From NCBI GenBank assembly GCA_964406035.1, contig CAYOQB010000087.1, positions 1-22,900 on the forward strand: a stretch of DNA of 22,900 nucleotides, written 5' to 3'. The first letter of the stretch is position 1. Each line of letters opens with the position of its first letter. Positions 14,802 through 22,293 of this stretch are shown piece by piece. The stretch is from JAIEPW01 sp964406035. Its GTDB lineage: Bacteria > Acidobacteriota > Terriglobia > Bryobacterales > Bryobacteraceae. Position numbers and translations under genes: made by a program. The notes beneath the pieces are model-generated. The model saw only the letters and a program-made list of their open reading frames with translations. It searched no databases and was not told the DNA's origin.

Positions 14802-16366
14802 TGCATTCTCCCGATCAGGTGATCGCCGACGCGCAGCGCGTTGGCGATGATGGTCAGCGCCGGATTCACCGCGGCCGAGGACGGGAAGAAGCTGCCGTCC
14901 ACGACGTACAGGTTGTCGAGCTCGTGCGCCTTGCAGTTCACATCCAGGGCCGAGGTCCGCGAATCGTGCCCGAAACGGATGGTGCCGTTCTGGTGCGCGA
15001 CCCCGGCCAGCGGGATGCGCTGGCCGAGAAACACGTTGCGCGCGAACAGGCCCTGGTGGCACTTATGGCCGTGAACGTCACACCGGGTCTGGTTCTTCAT
15101 CAACTCCTGCAGCTTGCGGATGAGGCGGGTGTGACCCTCTTCGTTGTTCACGGTGTAGCTGAGGATGATGTTGCCGTCGCGGTCGAGCGTGACGCGGTTG
15201 TCGGGGTCCGGCAGATCCTCGGAGGTCAGCCAGAAATCGAGCGAGTGATTGGCCATCATTTCCAGCGAGAATCCGGGGGCGACGGCCGGCGCGCCCGCCG
15301 CCAGGGCGTCGCGGTCCAGCTTGCCGACAAACGAGATGTGGCCCATGGGATACTTCCACTCCGGCGATCCCAGGTAGAAGTCGTTCAGCGACAGCGTTTT
15401 CTGGAATACGGTCGGGTTGGGGCACAGCGACAGCGCCATCATCACGGAGTTGATATGGCCCATGTAATGACGGCCCACGACATCGGACCCGTTGGCCAGG
15501 CCGTGCGGATGCCGGTCATTGGCGGAGCGCAGCAGCAGCGCGGCGGAGTTGATGGCGCCGCAGGCGCTGACCACGATATCGGCGGAAAATTGCTCCACGG
15601 TTCCGTTGCGCTCCACCACCACCTGCGTCACCTCGCGTCCGGATGCGCTGGTTTCCAGCCGCGACACGTACGCGTGGGTCAGCAAAGTGACGTTGGGGTA
15701 TTCCAGCGCGGGCTGCACGCCGAGCACTTCCGCATCGGCCTTGGCATGAACCAGGCAGGGAAAGCCGTCGCACGTGCCGCAGCGGATGCAGGGGCTGGAC
15801 TGCGGCTTCCTCTCATCCAGCATGACGCCCAGTGGAGTGTGGAACGGCTTCAATCCCTGGCGGGCGAAATCGTCGGCCAGGTGCTGGATGCGGGGCTCGT
15901 GGCTGACCGCCGGATGGGGATACGGGCAGCTTGACTTAGGCTCCGTGGGATCTTCGCCGCGCGCGCCGTGCACGTGATACCAGTGCTCGGCCTGCAGGTA
16001 GTAAGGCTCCAGATCGTCGTAGGAGATCGGCCAGGCGGGGGAGACGCCGCCATGATGGCGAATCTCGCCGAAATCCTCGCGCCGCAGCCGGAACAGGGCC
16101 GCGCCATAGAACTTGGTGTTGCCGCCGACGTTGTAGTTGGTGTGGGGATGGAGATCCTTGCCGTTCTTGTCCCGCCAGCGTTCCTTGGTTTGGTAGCGGC
16201 CCTCCAGGTTGACGGCGCGCGAGCTCCAGTTCTCTTTCTCGCGGGGAACGAAGCCGCCGCGTTCCAGCAGCAGGATGCGCTTGCCCGCCGGGGCCAGCTT
16301 GCGGGCCAGCGTGCCGCCGCCCGCGCCCGTGCCGATGATGATTACGTCGTAGTGATTACCGGTCAT
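14798..16366 (-). CDS. GMC-family FAD-dependent oxidoreductase
   Basis: The 522-residue flavoprotein of the glucose-methanol-choline family oxidises an alcohol or sugar hydroxyl. The FAD dinucleotide fold is IIGTGAGGG (10-18) with the ribose-binding E35 (LLLERGG). The C-terminal GMC domain has the catalytic H458 (VAHQNGTIRFG), then LYVVDGSFFPSSAAVNPALT with N501. A cysteine group at 193, 196, 199 and 204 (CIRCGTCDGFPC) resembles an iron-sulfur-type spacing and occurs in some members of this subgroup. No signal peptide is evident. ATG 16366 follows GGAG at 6 bases; an upstream TTG is less likely. It overlaps the aquaporin gene by 11 bases and the VOC gene by 4, so all three are co-transcribed. 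The natural substrate cannot be inferred. Confidence 0.9.
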   Translation of the reverse strand: MTGNHYDVIIIGTGAGGGTLARKLAPAGKRILLLERGGFVPREKENWSSRAVNLEGRYQTKERWRDKNGKDLHPHTNYNVGGNTKFYGAALFRLRREDFGEIRHHGGVSPAWPISYDDLEPYYLQAEHWYHVHGARGEDPTEPKSSCPYPHPAVSHEPRIQHLADDFARQGLKPFHTPLGVMLDERKPQSSPCIRCGTCDGFPCLVHAKADAEVLGVQPALEYPNVTLLTHAYVSRLETSASGREVTQVVVERNGTVEQFSADIVVSACGAINSAALLLRSANDRHPHGLANGSDVVGRHYMGHINSVMMALSLCPNPTVFQKTLSLNDFYLGSPEWKYPMGHISFVGKLDRDALAAGAPAVAPGFSLEMMANHSLDFWLTSEDLPDPDNRVTLDRDGNIILSYTVNNEEGHTRLIRKLQELMKNQTRCDVHGHKCHQGLFARNVFLGQRIPLAGVAHQNGTIRFGHDSRTSALDVNCKAHELDNLYVVDGSFFPSSAAVNPALTIIANALRVGDHLIGRMQ

Positions 16367-17201
16367 GCATTTCTCCAAAGCGGCATCGGAAGATGCACGG
16401 CTGTAAATTGTGGTGGTGCAGCTTGGCGCAGAACACGCGATGGATGCCGCGCCGCGACACGTAGATCCGGGAAGCCAGCATCATGCCCAGCACCGGAGCG
16501 GTGAAGTAGATCCACAGCGAGTTCCAGACGCCGGCATCCAGGGCGGAGGCCAGGGTCCGCGCGGGGTTCATGCTCATGCCGGACAGGGGCGCTTCGAAGG
16601 TGATGAAAAGCGCTACCAGCGAGCCGGCGAAGTACGGCGTATACGGAGACAGGCGCGGCGTATTGGAGACGCTGAGGACGGTCAGCATCATCACCGTGGA
16701 GATGCCCGTTTCCGCGGCGAAGGCGGCCAGCTCACCCCGCGGTCCCGGCGCCGTGACCACGGAGTTCACCGCGGAATGGTGCAGCGCGGGGCCGATCAGC
16801 AAGGCGGCGAGCGCCACCCCCGCGATCCCTCCGGCCACCTGAAATACGCCGTAGAACACCGCATCCCACTTGGCCACCTTGCCCAGTGAGAAGAAGGTCA
16901 GCGTAACCGCCGGATTCAGATGCGCGCCGGAGCGCTTGCCCCAGGGGGAGAGAATGATCGCGATCGCGGTAAGGCCCATGGCCAGCCCGCCGACGGCGCG
17001 CCGCAGAAAGGAATCCTCGATGGCGTGGTTCAGCGGACTGGCCGGATGTTGCAGCAGGACGCCGAATACGCAGGCCGAAATCATGAACGCGCCCAGGGCC
17101 CAGCCCTCCATCAGGTATTCGGGCCAATGCGCCGCAAGACTCTGGCGGGCTCCGGGCCCGGTCTGCTGTCTTGCGGTCGCTACCGCTTGCGTGGCTGGCA
17201 T
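16356..17201 (-). CDS. Aquaporin / MIP-family channel
   Basis: The 281-residue membrane protein is of the major intrinsic protein family with both NPA boxes: HLNPAVT (95-101) and SMNPART (210-216), where R215 is the selectivity-filter arginine. Six spans are visible. The residue after NPAR is Thr, not the Asp typical of glycerol facilitators, so water or a small neutral solute is more likely than glycerol. The N-terminal 25 residues are a polar extension. The C-terminal tail is unusual: C258, H262-H264, C269, C273 and H279 within 25 residues, a possible metal-binding patch. The tail's coding sequence overlaps the start of the GMC gene. It is the first gene of a minus-strand operon, 97 bases from the divergent DinB gene. 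Confidence 0.9.
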   Translation of the reverse strand: MPATQAVATARQQTGPGARQSLAAHWPEYLMEGWALGAFMISACVFGVLLQHPASPLNHAIEDSFLRRAVGGLAMGLTAIAIILSPWGKRSGAHLNPAVTLTFFSLGKVAKWDAVFYGVFQVAGGIAGVALAALLIGPALHHSAVNSVVTAPGPRGELAAFAAETGISTVMMLTVLSVSNTPRLSPYTPYFAGSLVALFITFEAPLSGMSMNPARTLASALDAGVWNSLWIYFTAPVLGMMLASRIYVSRRGIHRVFCAKLHHHNLQPCIFRCRFGEMHDR

Positions 17202-17298
17202 ACATGTGATGAATGTATCGCCGCGCGCAGTCTATTCCAGGGCGACGGCGCGGGAAGGGCCGGAATAAAACCGGCGGCGGGTGGAATCCATACGCATC

Positions 17299-17874
17299 AT
17301 GAGTTCGGATCAACCCTCCACCAACCACCCCAAGAGCAGGCACAAGCTGTTGATCGAGGTCAACACCCGCTGGCTGCTCCAGGCCGGGGCGCTGCTGGAG
17401 AAGATCAGCGACGATGCCTACGCCGGCATGCCCGCGGGGGTGGAGCCGCACCGGGTGGGCGCGCACCTGCGGCACATCCTCGAGTTCTACGATTGCTTCC
17501 TGTGCGGCATGCGCACCGGGTACATCGACTACGACGCCCGCCGCCGCGATCCGGTGATCGAGCGCTCCCGCGCCGAAGCGGCGCGGCGAATTCAGGAGAT
17601 CATCGCCAGCCTGAACAGCGGAAACTACGAGCATGAGGATTTCATCGTGATGGTCCGCATGGAGGGCGCCGACGAGATGGGCATCACCGGCGGCTGGCTG
17701 GCATCCTCGGTAAGCCGGGAACTGCAGACCCTGAGCAGCCACACCATTCATCACTTCGCGCTAATCGCCGTGACGCTGCGGGCGCAGGGAATTCCCGTGG
17801 ATGCTTCGTTCGGGGTCGCCCCTTCCACTCTGAATTACCAGAAGCGGCTGCGGACCACGTCGAGCGCCGCCTAG
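17299..17874 (+). CDS. DinB-like four-helix metalloprotein
   Basis: The 191-residue protein fits the DinB/YfiT four-helix bundle group, whose members bind a metal with three histidines; some are thiol-S-transferases. Candidate ligands are H56/H59 (HLRHILEFYD) and H148, H151 and H152 (SSHTIHHFALI). The YDARRRDPVIE segment (78-88) and SRELQTLSSHT (139-149) are typical of one DinB subgroup. ATG 17299 is used; a GTG at 17281 in frame is possible, and neither has a strong ribosome binding site. It is the first of three closely packed genes, with only 4 bases before the NRDE gene. Enzyme activity and substrate are unknown. Confidence 0.8.
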   Translation: MSSDQPSTNHPKSRHKLLIEVNTRWLLQAGALLEKISDDAYAGMPAGVEPHRVGAHLRHILEFYDCFLCGMRTGYIDYDARRRDPVIERSRAEAARRIQEIIASLNSGNYEHEDFIVMVRMEGADEMGITGGWLASSVSRELQTLSSHTIHHFALIAVTLRAQGIPVDASFGVAPSTLNYQKRLRTTSSAA

Positions 17875-17878
17875 GCGC

Positions 17879-18592
17879 ATGTGCACGGTAAGCTGGATTC
17901 ACGAGCCCGGCGGCTTCCACCTGCTCAGCAATCGCGATGAGAAAAAGACGCGCCTGCGCGCGACGCCGCCCGCCGAGCGGATCTGCGACGGGGTGCGCTA
18001 CCTGTCGCCTTGCGACGGCGATCACGGCGGGACCTGGATCGCGGTGAATGAGTATGCCACCGGCTTCTGCCTGCTGAACGGAGCTAATGTCGGCGGCCGC
18101 GACGAAGTCTGCGCCTCGCCACGCCAAAGCCGGGGCTGGCTGATCCCGCGGATCGCCTGCTCGACGGGTATCGAGGATGCCCTGCGGCGCATCGCATACT
18201 GCGATCCGCGGTCGTTTGCCCCGTTCACACTGCTGTTGCTGGAACCGGGGCTGCCCGCGGCCATCGCGGAGTGGGACGGCCGCGAACTCGCCCTGCTCCC
18301 GTACGGTGATCCCTTCCTGCCGCTGATTTCGTCGTCGGTTGCGGCTGAGGCGGTGCGCGCGCATCGCCGGGAAGCCTTCAAACGGCTACACTCGCAAGAT
18401 GCGGTGGATTTGCGGCGATACCACTCCAGTCACCACGACGGCCCGTCTTTCCGATCGCCCTGCATGCATCGCGAGGACGCGGAAACGGTGAGCTTCAGCC
18501 ACATCCACGCGACGCTCGATGGCATCACGTTCGGCTATGTCGATGGTCCCCCATGCCGCGGGGCAGTGGAGGCGACAACATGCCTTCGCTGA
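17879..18592 (+). CDS. NRDE-family protein (TANGO2 homologue)
   Basis: The 237-residue protein begins MCTVSW and has the family-defining NRDE at 18-21 (LLSNRDEKK). C2 right after the initiator Met is conserved in the family and has led to the suggestion of an Ntn-hydrolase-like fold. GGTWIAVNEYATGFCLLNG is the next conserved block. Human TANGO2 is tied to metabolic crises and has been linked to heme or lipid handling; the bacterial role is unknown. It sits between the DinB gene (4-base gap) and the DedA::ATP-grasp gene, whose start overlaps its last 13 bases. The final 35 residues are Cys/His-rich and probably variable. Confidence 0.85.
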   Translation: MCTVSWIHEPGGFHLLSNRDEKKTRLRATPPAERICDGVRYLSPCDGDHGGTWIAVNEYATGFCLLNGANVGGRDEVCASPRQSRGWLIPRIACSTGIEDALRRIAYCDPRSFAPFTLLLLEPGLPAAIAEWDGRELALLPYGDPFLPLISSSVAAEAVRAHRREAFKRLHSQDAVDLRRYHSSHHDGPSFRSPCMHREDAETVSFSHIHATLDGITFGYVDGPPCRGAVEATTCLR

Positions 18593-20148
18593 TTCTGCTG
18601 GCGCTGAGCACACTGATCTCCGAGGACCTGGCGTGCATCGCCGCCGGGGTGATGATCGCGCGGGGCGATCTTGGGTTCCTGCCCGGGGTGGCGGCTTGCT
18701 TTGCCGGAATCTTTGTGGGCGACCTCCTTCTGTACGTCGCGGGACGCTCGGGCGGGGTGTTCGCTCGCCGGCTGGTTCCCGATCACCGCCTGAAGCAGGC
18801 ATCGGAATGGATCCAACGGCGTGGAATGCGCATCGTCTTTATTAGCCGCTTTACGCCTGGCCTGCGGCTGCCGGTGTACGTTGCCTCGGGATTTCTGCAT
18901 GTTCCGCTGCGCAGCTTCGCGGGCAGCCTCGCTTTGGCCGCCGCCGCGTGGACGCCGCTGTTGGTCGGCGCGGCGATGCTGTTCGGAGAACGGCTGACGC
19001 GGGTCGCCTCGCTGCCCGTCGCGCTGGTGGTCCTGTACGCGATGCTGCGTCTGCTGCAGTGGCTGCTGGTCTGGGAGAACCGGCGTCGCGCCGCCGGGTT
19101 CCTGAAGCGCAAGCTGCGCTGGGAGTTCTGGCCGAGCTGGGCGGCGTACCTCCCCATGACTCCATACTTTCTTTGGCTCGGCTGGAAGCATCGCTCGGCC
19201 ACGATTTTCACGCTGTCGAATCCGGGGATCGAATCCGGAGGACTGATCGGCGAATCGAAGTCGGAAATCCTGCGGCGCCTCGCCTCCCTCCCGGGTCTGG
19301 TGCCCCCGTTTCACCTGCTGCCCGCGTCCGCCGGCTTCGAGGAACGCGCGGCCCTGGCGCTGCAGTTAGGCGGGTTTCCGATTGTGCTCAAGCCCGATAC
19401 CGGGGAGCGCGGCGCCGGGGTCCGCGTGATCCGCGATGTTGCCGGACTCCATGATTACCTGCGAGAGCATCCGGAAGATGTGATCGCGCAGGAATACGCT
19501 CCCGGGCACGAGTTCGGCATCCTGTACGCGCGTCATCCCAGCGAGCCGAAGGGCCGCATCGTCTCCATCACCAGCAAAGTGTTTCCGACCGTGACCGGCG
19601 ATGGCCAGCGGACTTTGGCGCAGTTGATTCTGGACGACGATCGCGCGGTTTGCCTGGGCTCCTGGTACCTCACGGTGCACGGGCAAGGCTCGGGCCGGGT
19701 TCCCGCGCAGGGCGAAACCGTGCAGCTTGTCGAGGTGGGCTCGCACAGCCGGGGCACCGTGTTTCTCGACGGCTGGGCGATCTGGACGCAAGCCTTGGAA
19801 GACGCCGTCGATCGCGCGGCAAAGGCGCACCCGGGCTTTTATCTGGGCCGCTTCGATATCCGCGCGCCCTCCATCGAAGCGCTGAAGGCCGGCCACTCGT
19901 TCCGGGTGATCGAGCTGAACGGGGTATCCTCGGAGCCGGCGCACATCTACGATCCGGGGGTCAGCATCGTTGCCGCGTATGCGGCGCTGATGCGCCACTG
20001 GCGGATGGCGTTTGAGTTCGGCGCGAAGAATCGCGAGCTGGGCCACGCGCCGATGCGCGTCCGGGAGTTGCTGGAACTGCTGTTCTCAGCGGAGGCTCGA
20101 GCCGGCAAACGGAATCTCCCCCCGATGCAGGAAGAGTACTCCGGCTGA
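18580..20148 (+). CDS. DedA (VTT) membrane domain fused to ATP-grasp ligase
   Basis: The 522-residue protein is a two-part fusion. Residues 1 to about 165 are a DedA/VTT membrane domain: E14/D16 in the first helix, GIFVGDLLLYVAGRSGG (43-59) and FISRFTPGLRLPVYVASG (87-104). Residues about 183-205 form another hydrophobic segment (PSWAAYLPMTPYFLWLGW). From about 235 to 480 lies an ATP-grasp domain: FPIVLKPDTGERGAG (266-280, K271), IAQEYAPGHEFG, GDGQRTLAQLI (340-350), GRFDIR (423-428, D426) and VIELNGVSSEP (443-453, E445 and N447 as Mg ligands). ATP-grasp enzymes join a carboxylate to an amine through an acyl-phosphate. DedA proteins include undecaprenyl-phosphate translocases. ATG 18580 has GGAGG 7 bases upstream. 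The last 63 bases overlap the convergent DoxX gene. Confidence 0.88.
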   Translation: MPSLILLALSTLISEDLACIAAGVMIARGDLGFLPGVAACFAGIFVGDLLLYVAGRSGGVFARRLVPDHRLKQASEWIQRRGMRIVFISRFTPGLRLPVYVASGFLHVPLRSFAGSLALAAAAWTPLLVGAAMLFGERLTRVASLPVALVVLYAMLRLLQWLLVWENRRRAAGFLKRKLRWEFWPSWAAYLPMTPYFLWLGWKHRSATIFTLSNPGIESGGLIGESKSEILRRLASLPGLVPPFHLLPASAGFEERAALALQLGGFPIVLKPDTGERGAGVRVIRDVAGLHDYLREHPEDVIAQEYAPGHEFGILYARHPSEPKGRIVSITSKVFPTVTGDGQRTLAQLILDDDRAVCLGSWYLTVHGQGSGRVPAQGETVQLVEVGSHSRGTVFLDGWAIWTQALEDAVDRAAKAHPGFYLGRFDIRAPSIEALKAGHSFRVIELNGVSSEPAHIYDPGVSIVAAYAALMRHWRMAFEFGAKNRELGHAPMRVRELLELLFSAEARAGKRNLPPMQEEYSG

Positions 20149-20493
20149 GCAGGCGAATACGACCAGCGCCAGCGCGAAGAGCTCGCCCTGATCGCCGACC
20201 GCCGGCAGAGCGATGCCCAGTTTGGTCAGGTGGCTGAGGATCGCCCCGCTGATCACGCCCAGCGACAGAAGCGCGCCGAAAACGACCGTCCCGGGCAGCA
20301 ACAGCAGGATGGATGCAATCAGCTCGGCGATGCCGCTGCCGATCCGCCCCCACGGCTCAATGCCCAGGGTGGAGAAGATGTACACCGATTCCCGAGCCCC
20401 GCTGAACTTGAAGAAAAGGGTCTGCAGGAGAATTGCCGCGGTGATGCCGCGAAGGACCCAACTGGCGATGACGATTGTCTTGGTTTGCTCCAT
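20086..20493 (-). CDS. DoxX-family membrane protein
   Basis: The 135-residue protein has four membrane spans and the DoxX-type pattern: LFFKFSGARESVYIF, then EPWGRIGSGIAELIASILLLLP, then GAILSHLTKLGI and a final span near 103-120. DoxX-like proteins are small quinone-linked or uncharacterised membrane proteins. It lies 31 bases downstream of the exported Cys-motif gene on the same strand, so it is probably the last gene of the Rieske operon. Its C-terminal 20 residues are encoded opposite the end of the ATP-grasp gene. Both reading frames look natural up to their stops, so the overlap appears real. Confidence 0.82.
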   Translation of the reverse strand: MEQTKTIVIASWVLRGITAAILLQTLFFKFSGARESVYIFSTLGIEPWGRIGSGIAELIASILLLLPGTVVFGALLSLGVISGAILSHLTKLGIALPAVGDQGELFALALVVFACSAGVLFLHRGEIPFAGSSLR

Positions 20494-20524
20494 ATCGGGA
20501 ATGCAATCCCTTGGAGGCTCGCGG

Positions 20525-21169
20525 CTATTCCCGGGTGATGGAGGCAGGGTCGGCCCGCAGGATTTGGAGCTGCCCCAGGCGGATCAGTTCGCCGCGGATA
20601 GTCACGCGCTCTCCGGCGTAAGGGGAGAGCTCGCGGCTCAACGGGCGATCGCCGGGACCGGTCAGCAGAATCAATCTTCCGTTCACCGCGATTGCGGCGG
20701 GTACGCCGCCGCTGATGCAGCGGGCGGCGCACTGCCGGTGGACCTTGCCTTCTCCCGGATTCATCACACCCAGGTAGCATTTGGAATCGACGATTTCGCC
20801 AGTGAAGCTGTGCGGACCTTCGCTGACCGCGGGCGTCGCGACGCTGCCCGGGCCTTTCGGCCTCCAGCTTCCCGGCAGGATCTCCAGCATCCGCGTGGAT
20901 CCCCGTTCGATCAACGATCCCTGCAATTCCACGGGCTGCGATTGGCCTGCGGCCGCGATCGCGCCCGCGCCATGCTTTCCCGGTCCCACCAGCAGGTATC
21001 GCTCCCCGCCGCTGATGATTGAAGGCACCGGCGTCTGTTCCGCGATCCCGCTGTAGGTCCGGAACACGCCGAATTCGAACTTCGAAGGCGCGAACGGGCC
21101 TTGCCCCGCCGCCAGCAGGATGGCCAGCAGCGCGCCGCAGCCGATTAGAAGGGCTACTGTTGTCTTCAT
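20525..21169 (-). CDS. Exported protein with conserved Cys/His motif, unknown function
   Basis: The 214-residue protein begins with a signal sequence or anchor (TTVALLIGCGALLAILLAAG). Its core, residues about 120-165, has the striking motif VDSKCYLGVM-x9-HRQCAARCISGGVP with C131, H145, C147 and C151. This looks like a metal or cofactor site. A small beta-domain follows (AVNGRLILL... ERVTIRGELIRLGQLQILR) that resembles an OB-like fold. I recall similar proteins next to membrane redox genes, but the family has no assigned function that I know. ATG 21169 overlaps the TGA of the Rieske gene (ATGA), so the two are translationally coupled, and AGGG lies just upstream. The same frame is open further upstream but runs inside the Rieske gene. 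An electron-carrier or assembly role is speculation. Confidence 0.7.
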   Translation of the reverse strand: MKTTVALLIGCGALLAILLAAGQGPFAPSKFEFGVFRTYSGIAEQTPVPSIISGGERYLLVGPGKHGAGAIAAAGQSQPVELQGSLIERGSTRMLEILPGSWRPKGPGSVATPAVSEGPHSFTGEIVDSKCYLGVMNPGEGKVHRQCAARCISGGVPAAIAVNGRLILLTGPGDRPLSRELSPYAGERVTIRGELIRLGQLQILRADPASITRE

Positions 21170-22200
21170 TCGACCCTGGAGGGCTCCAGCCGCGTGCCCG
21201 GCGCGCACGGTCGCGGGTCCACATAAACGACTCCAGACTCCACCCGCGTGCGGTACGTCGCCACCTTCTCCTGAAACGGCGGCGGCGACGCGCCGGAATC
21301 CGGCAAGTACTGGTATCCATGCCATGGGCAGACGACACAGCCGTCCACGATGCGTCCTTCGCCCAGAGGTCCGTTCTGATGCTGGCACACGTTGGAGATC
21401 GCCGAAACCTTGTTGTCGTAGCGGAACACCGCGATCCGCTCGCCGCCCACGCTCAGCATCTTGGCCCGGTTGGCCGGGATCTCCGCCGCCGGGCAGACCG
21501 GCACGAACTCGCCGCTCACCTTCCAGTCGAAAGCCTGATCCAGTCGCCGCTCCCTCCATCCCGCGGCAAGGTGCAAGCCGGTGACGATGGTCATGCCCGC
21601 CGCGGTGATCGCTACGAACAGCGGATTGGTTTCCGACTGCAGCGCGCCCAGAGTTACATGCCCGATCAACAGCCCGTACGCCAGATACACGCCCATGTGC
21701 AGCCGCTTCCACACCCGCGGGGTCAGCAGGTTCAACCAGAAGTCGTGGCTCGTCGCAGCCATCAGGAACAGGATCAGCAGCGCGGCCAGGCCCGGAAGCT
21801 CAAACGGGAATTGCGGGATCGAGTCGAAGCGCGTGTTGCTGGTCAGCAGGCTGACCAGGGGGTTCGTATCGCCCAGGCTGTGAAACTGCACGATGGCGAA
21901 GATCGCGTGCGCCAGCGCGACCACGAACATCGTGACCCCCAGGTGGCGGCGGTTGTAGAGCAGCGGCAGGAAGCGCGGACTCAGGCGGCACAGCGGTCCG
22001 ATACAGAGAATCACGTGCAGCAGCAGGAAGGCGCAGGTGGCCAGGCCGCGGATCAGCAGTGTTTCGAGGGTCGCCGCTGGATGCAGCAGCGCGCCGGCGA
22101 CCAGAAAGCTGGCCAGGTACAGCAGGACGCCGCCGGCCAGCGCCAGGTCGTACTGCTTCTTCACCGGGTTCCAGTAAATCGCCTTGTACTGCAGGCTCAT
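21166..22200 (-). CDS. Ferric-reductase-like membrane domain fused to Rieske [2Fe-2S] domain
   Basis: The 344-residue protein is a fusion. Residues about 18-215 contain six or so spans of the ferric-reductase/MsrQ (YedZ) type, with candidate heme histidines H62 (LLHVIL), H98 (LAHAIF), H168 (RLHMGVY) and H181 (GHVTL). Residues about 228-330 form a Rieske domain with cluster ligands C272 and H274 (CQHQNGPLG) and C291 and H294 (CPWHGYQY). It should therefore move electrons between membrane heme and a [2Fe-2S] centre at the membrane surface. The spacing and GPLGEG match Rieske ferredoxins more than the bc1 type. Donor and acceptor are unknown. The start ATG 22200 overlaps the stop of the 31-residue gene (ATGA), and its own stop overlaps the next gene. 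Confidence 0.88.
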   Translation of the reverse strand: MSLQYKAIYWNPVKKQYDLALAGGVLLYLASFLVAGALLHPAATLETLLIRGLATCAFLLLHVILCIGPLCRLSPRFLPLLYNRRHLGVTMFVVALAHAIFAIVQFHSLGDTNPLVSLLTSNTRFDSIPQFPFELPGLAALLILFLMAATSHDFWLNLLTPRVWKRLHMGVYLAYGLLIGHVTLGALQSETNPLFVAITAAGMTIVTGLHLAAGWRERRLDQAFDWKVSGEFVPVCPAAEIPANRAKMLSVGGERIAVFRYDNKVSAISNVCQHQNGPLGEGRIVDGCVVCPWHGYQYLPDSGASPPPFQEKVATYRTRVESGVVYVDPRPCAPGTRLEPSRVE

Positions 22201-22292
22201 CGCGACAGCACTCCCGCGATCAGCAGCAGCGGCAGCAACACCGCAAGCAACAGCCAGATCCGCAAATGCCAGCGACGCAAGGGCTGCACCAT
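22197..22292 (-). CDS. 31-residue single-span membrane peptide
   Basis: A short frame from ATG 22292 to TGA at 22197-22199 encodes 31 residues: a basic start (MVQPLRRWHLR) and one hydrophobic helix (IWLLLAVLLPLLLIAGV) ending SR. GGAG lies 5 bases before the ATG. The gene fits exactly into the space between its neighbours: it begins one base after the stop of the 65-residue gene, and its stop overlaps the Rieske-fusion ATG. This packing and the positive-inside charge pattern argue that it is real. It may be a small subunit or stabiliser of the Rieske membrane protein. It is too short for family assignment. Confidence 0.65.
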   Translation of the reverse strand: MVQPLRRWHLRIWLLLAVLLPLLLIAGVLSR

Positions 22293-22293
22293 A

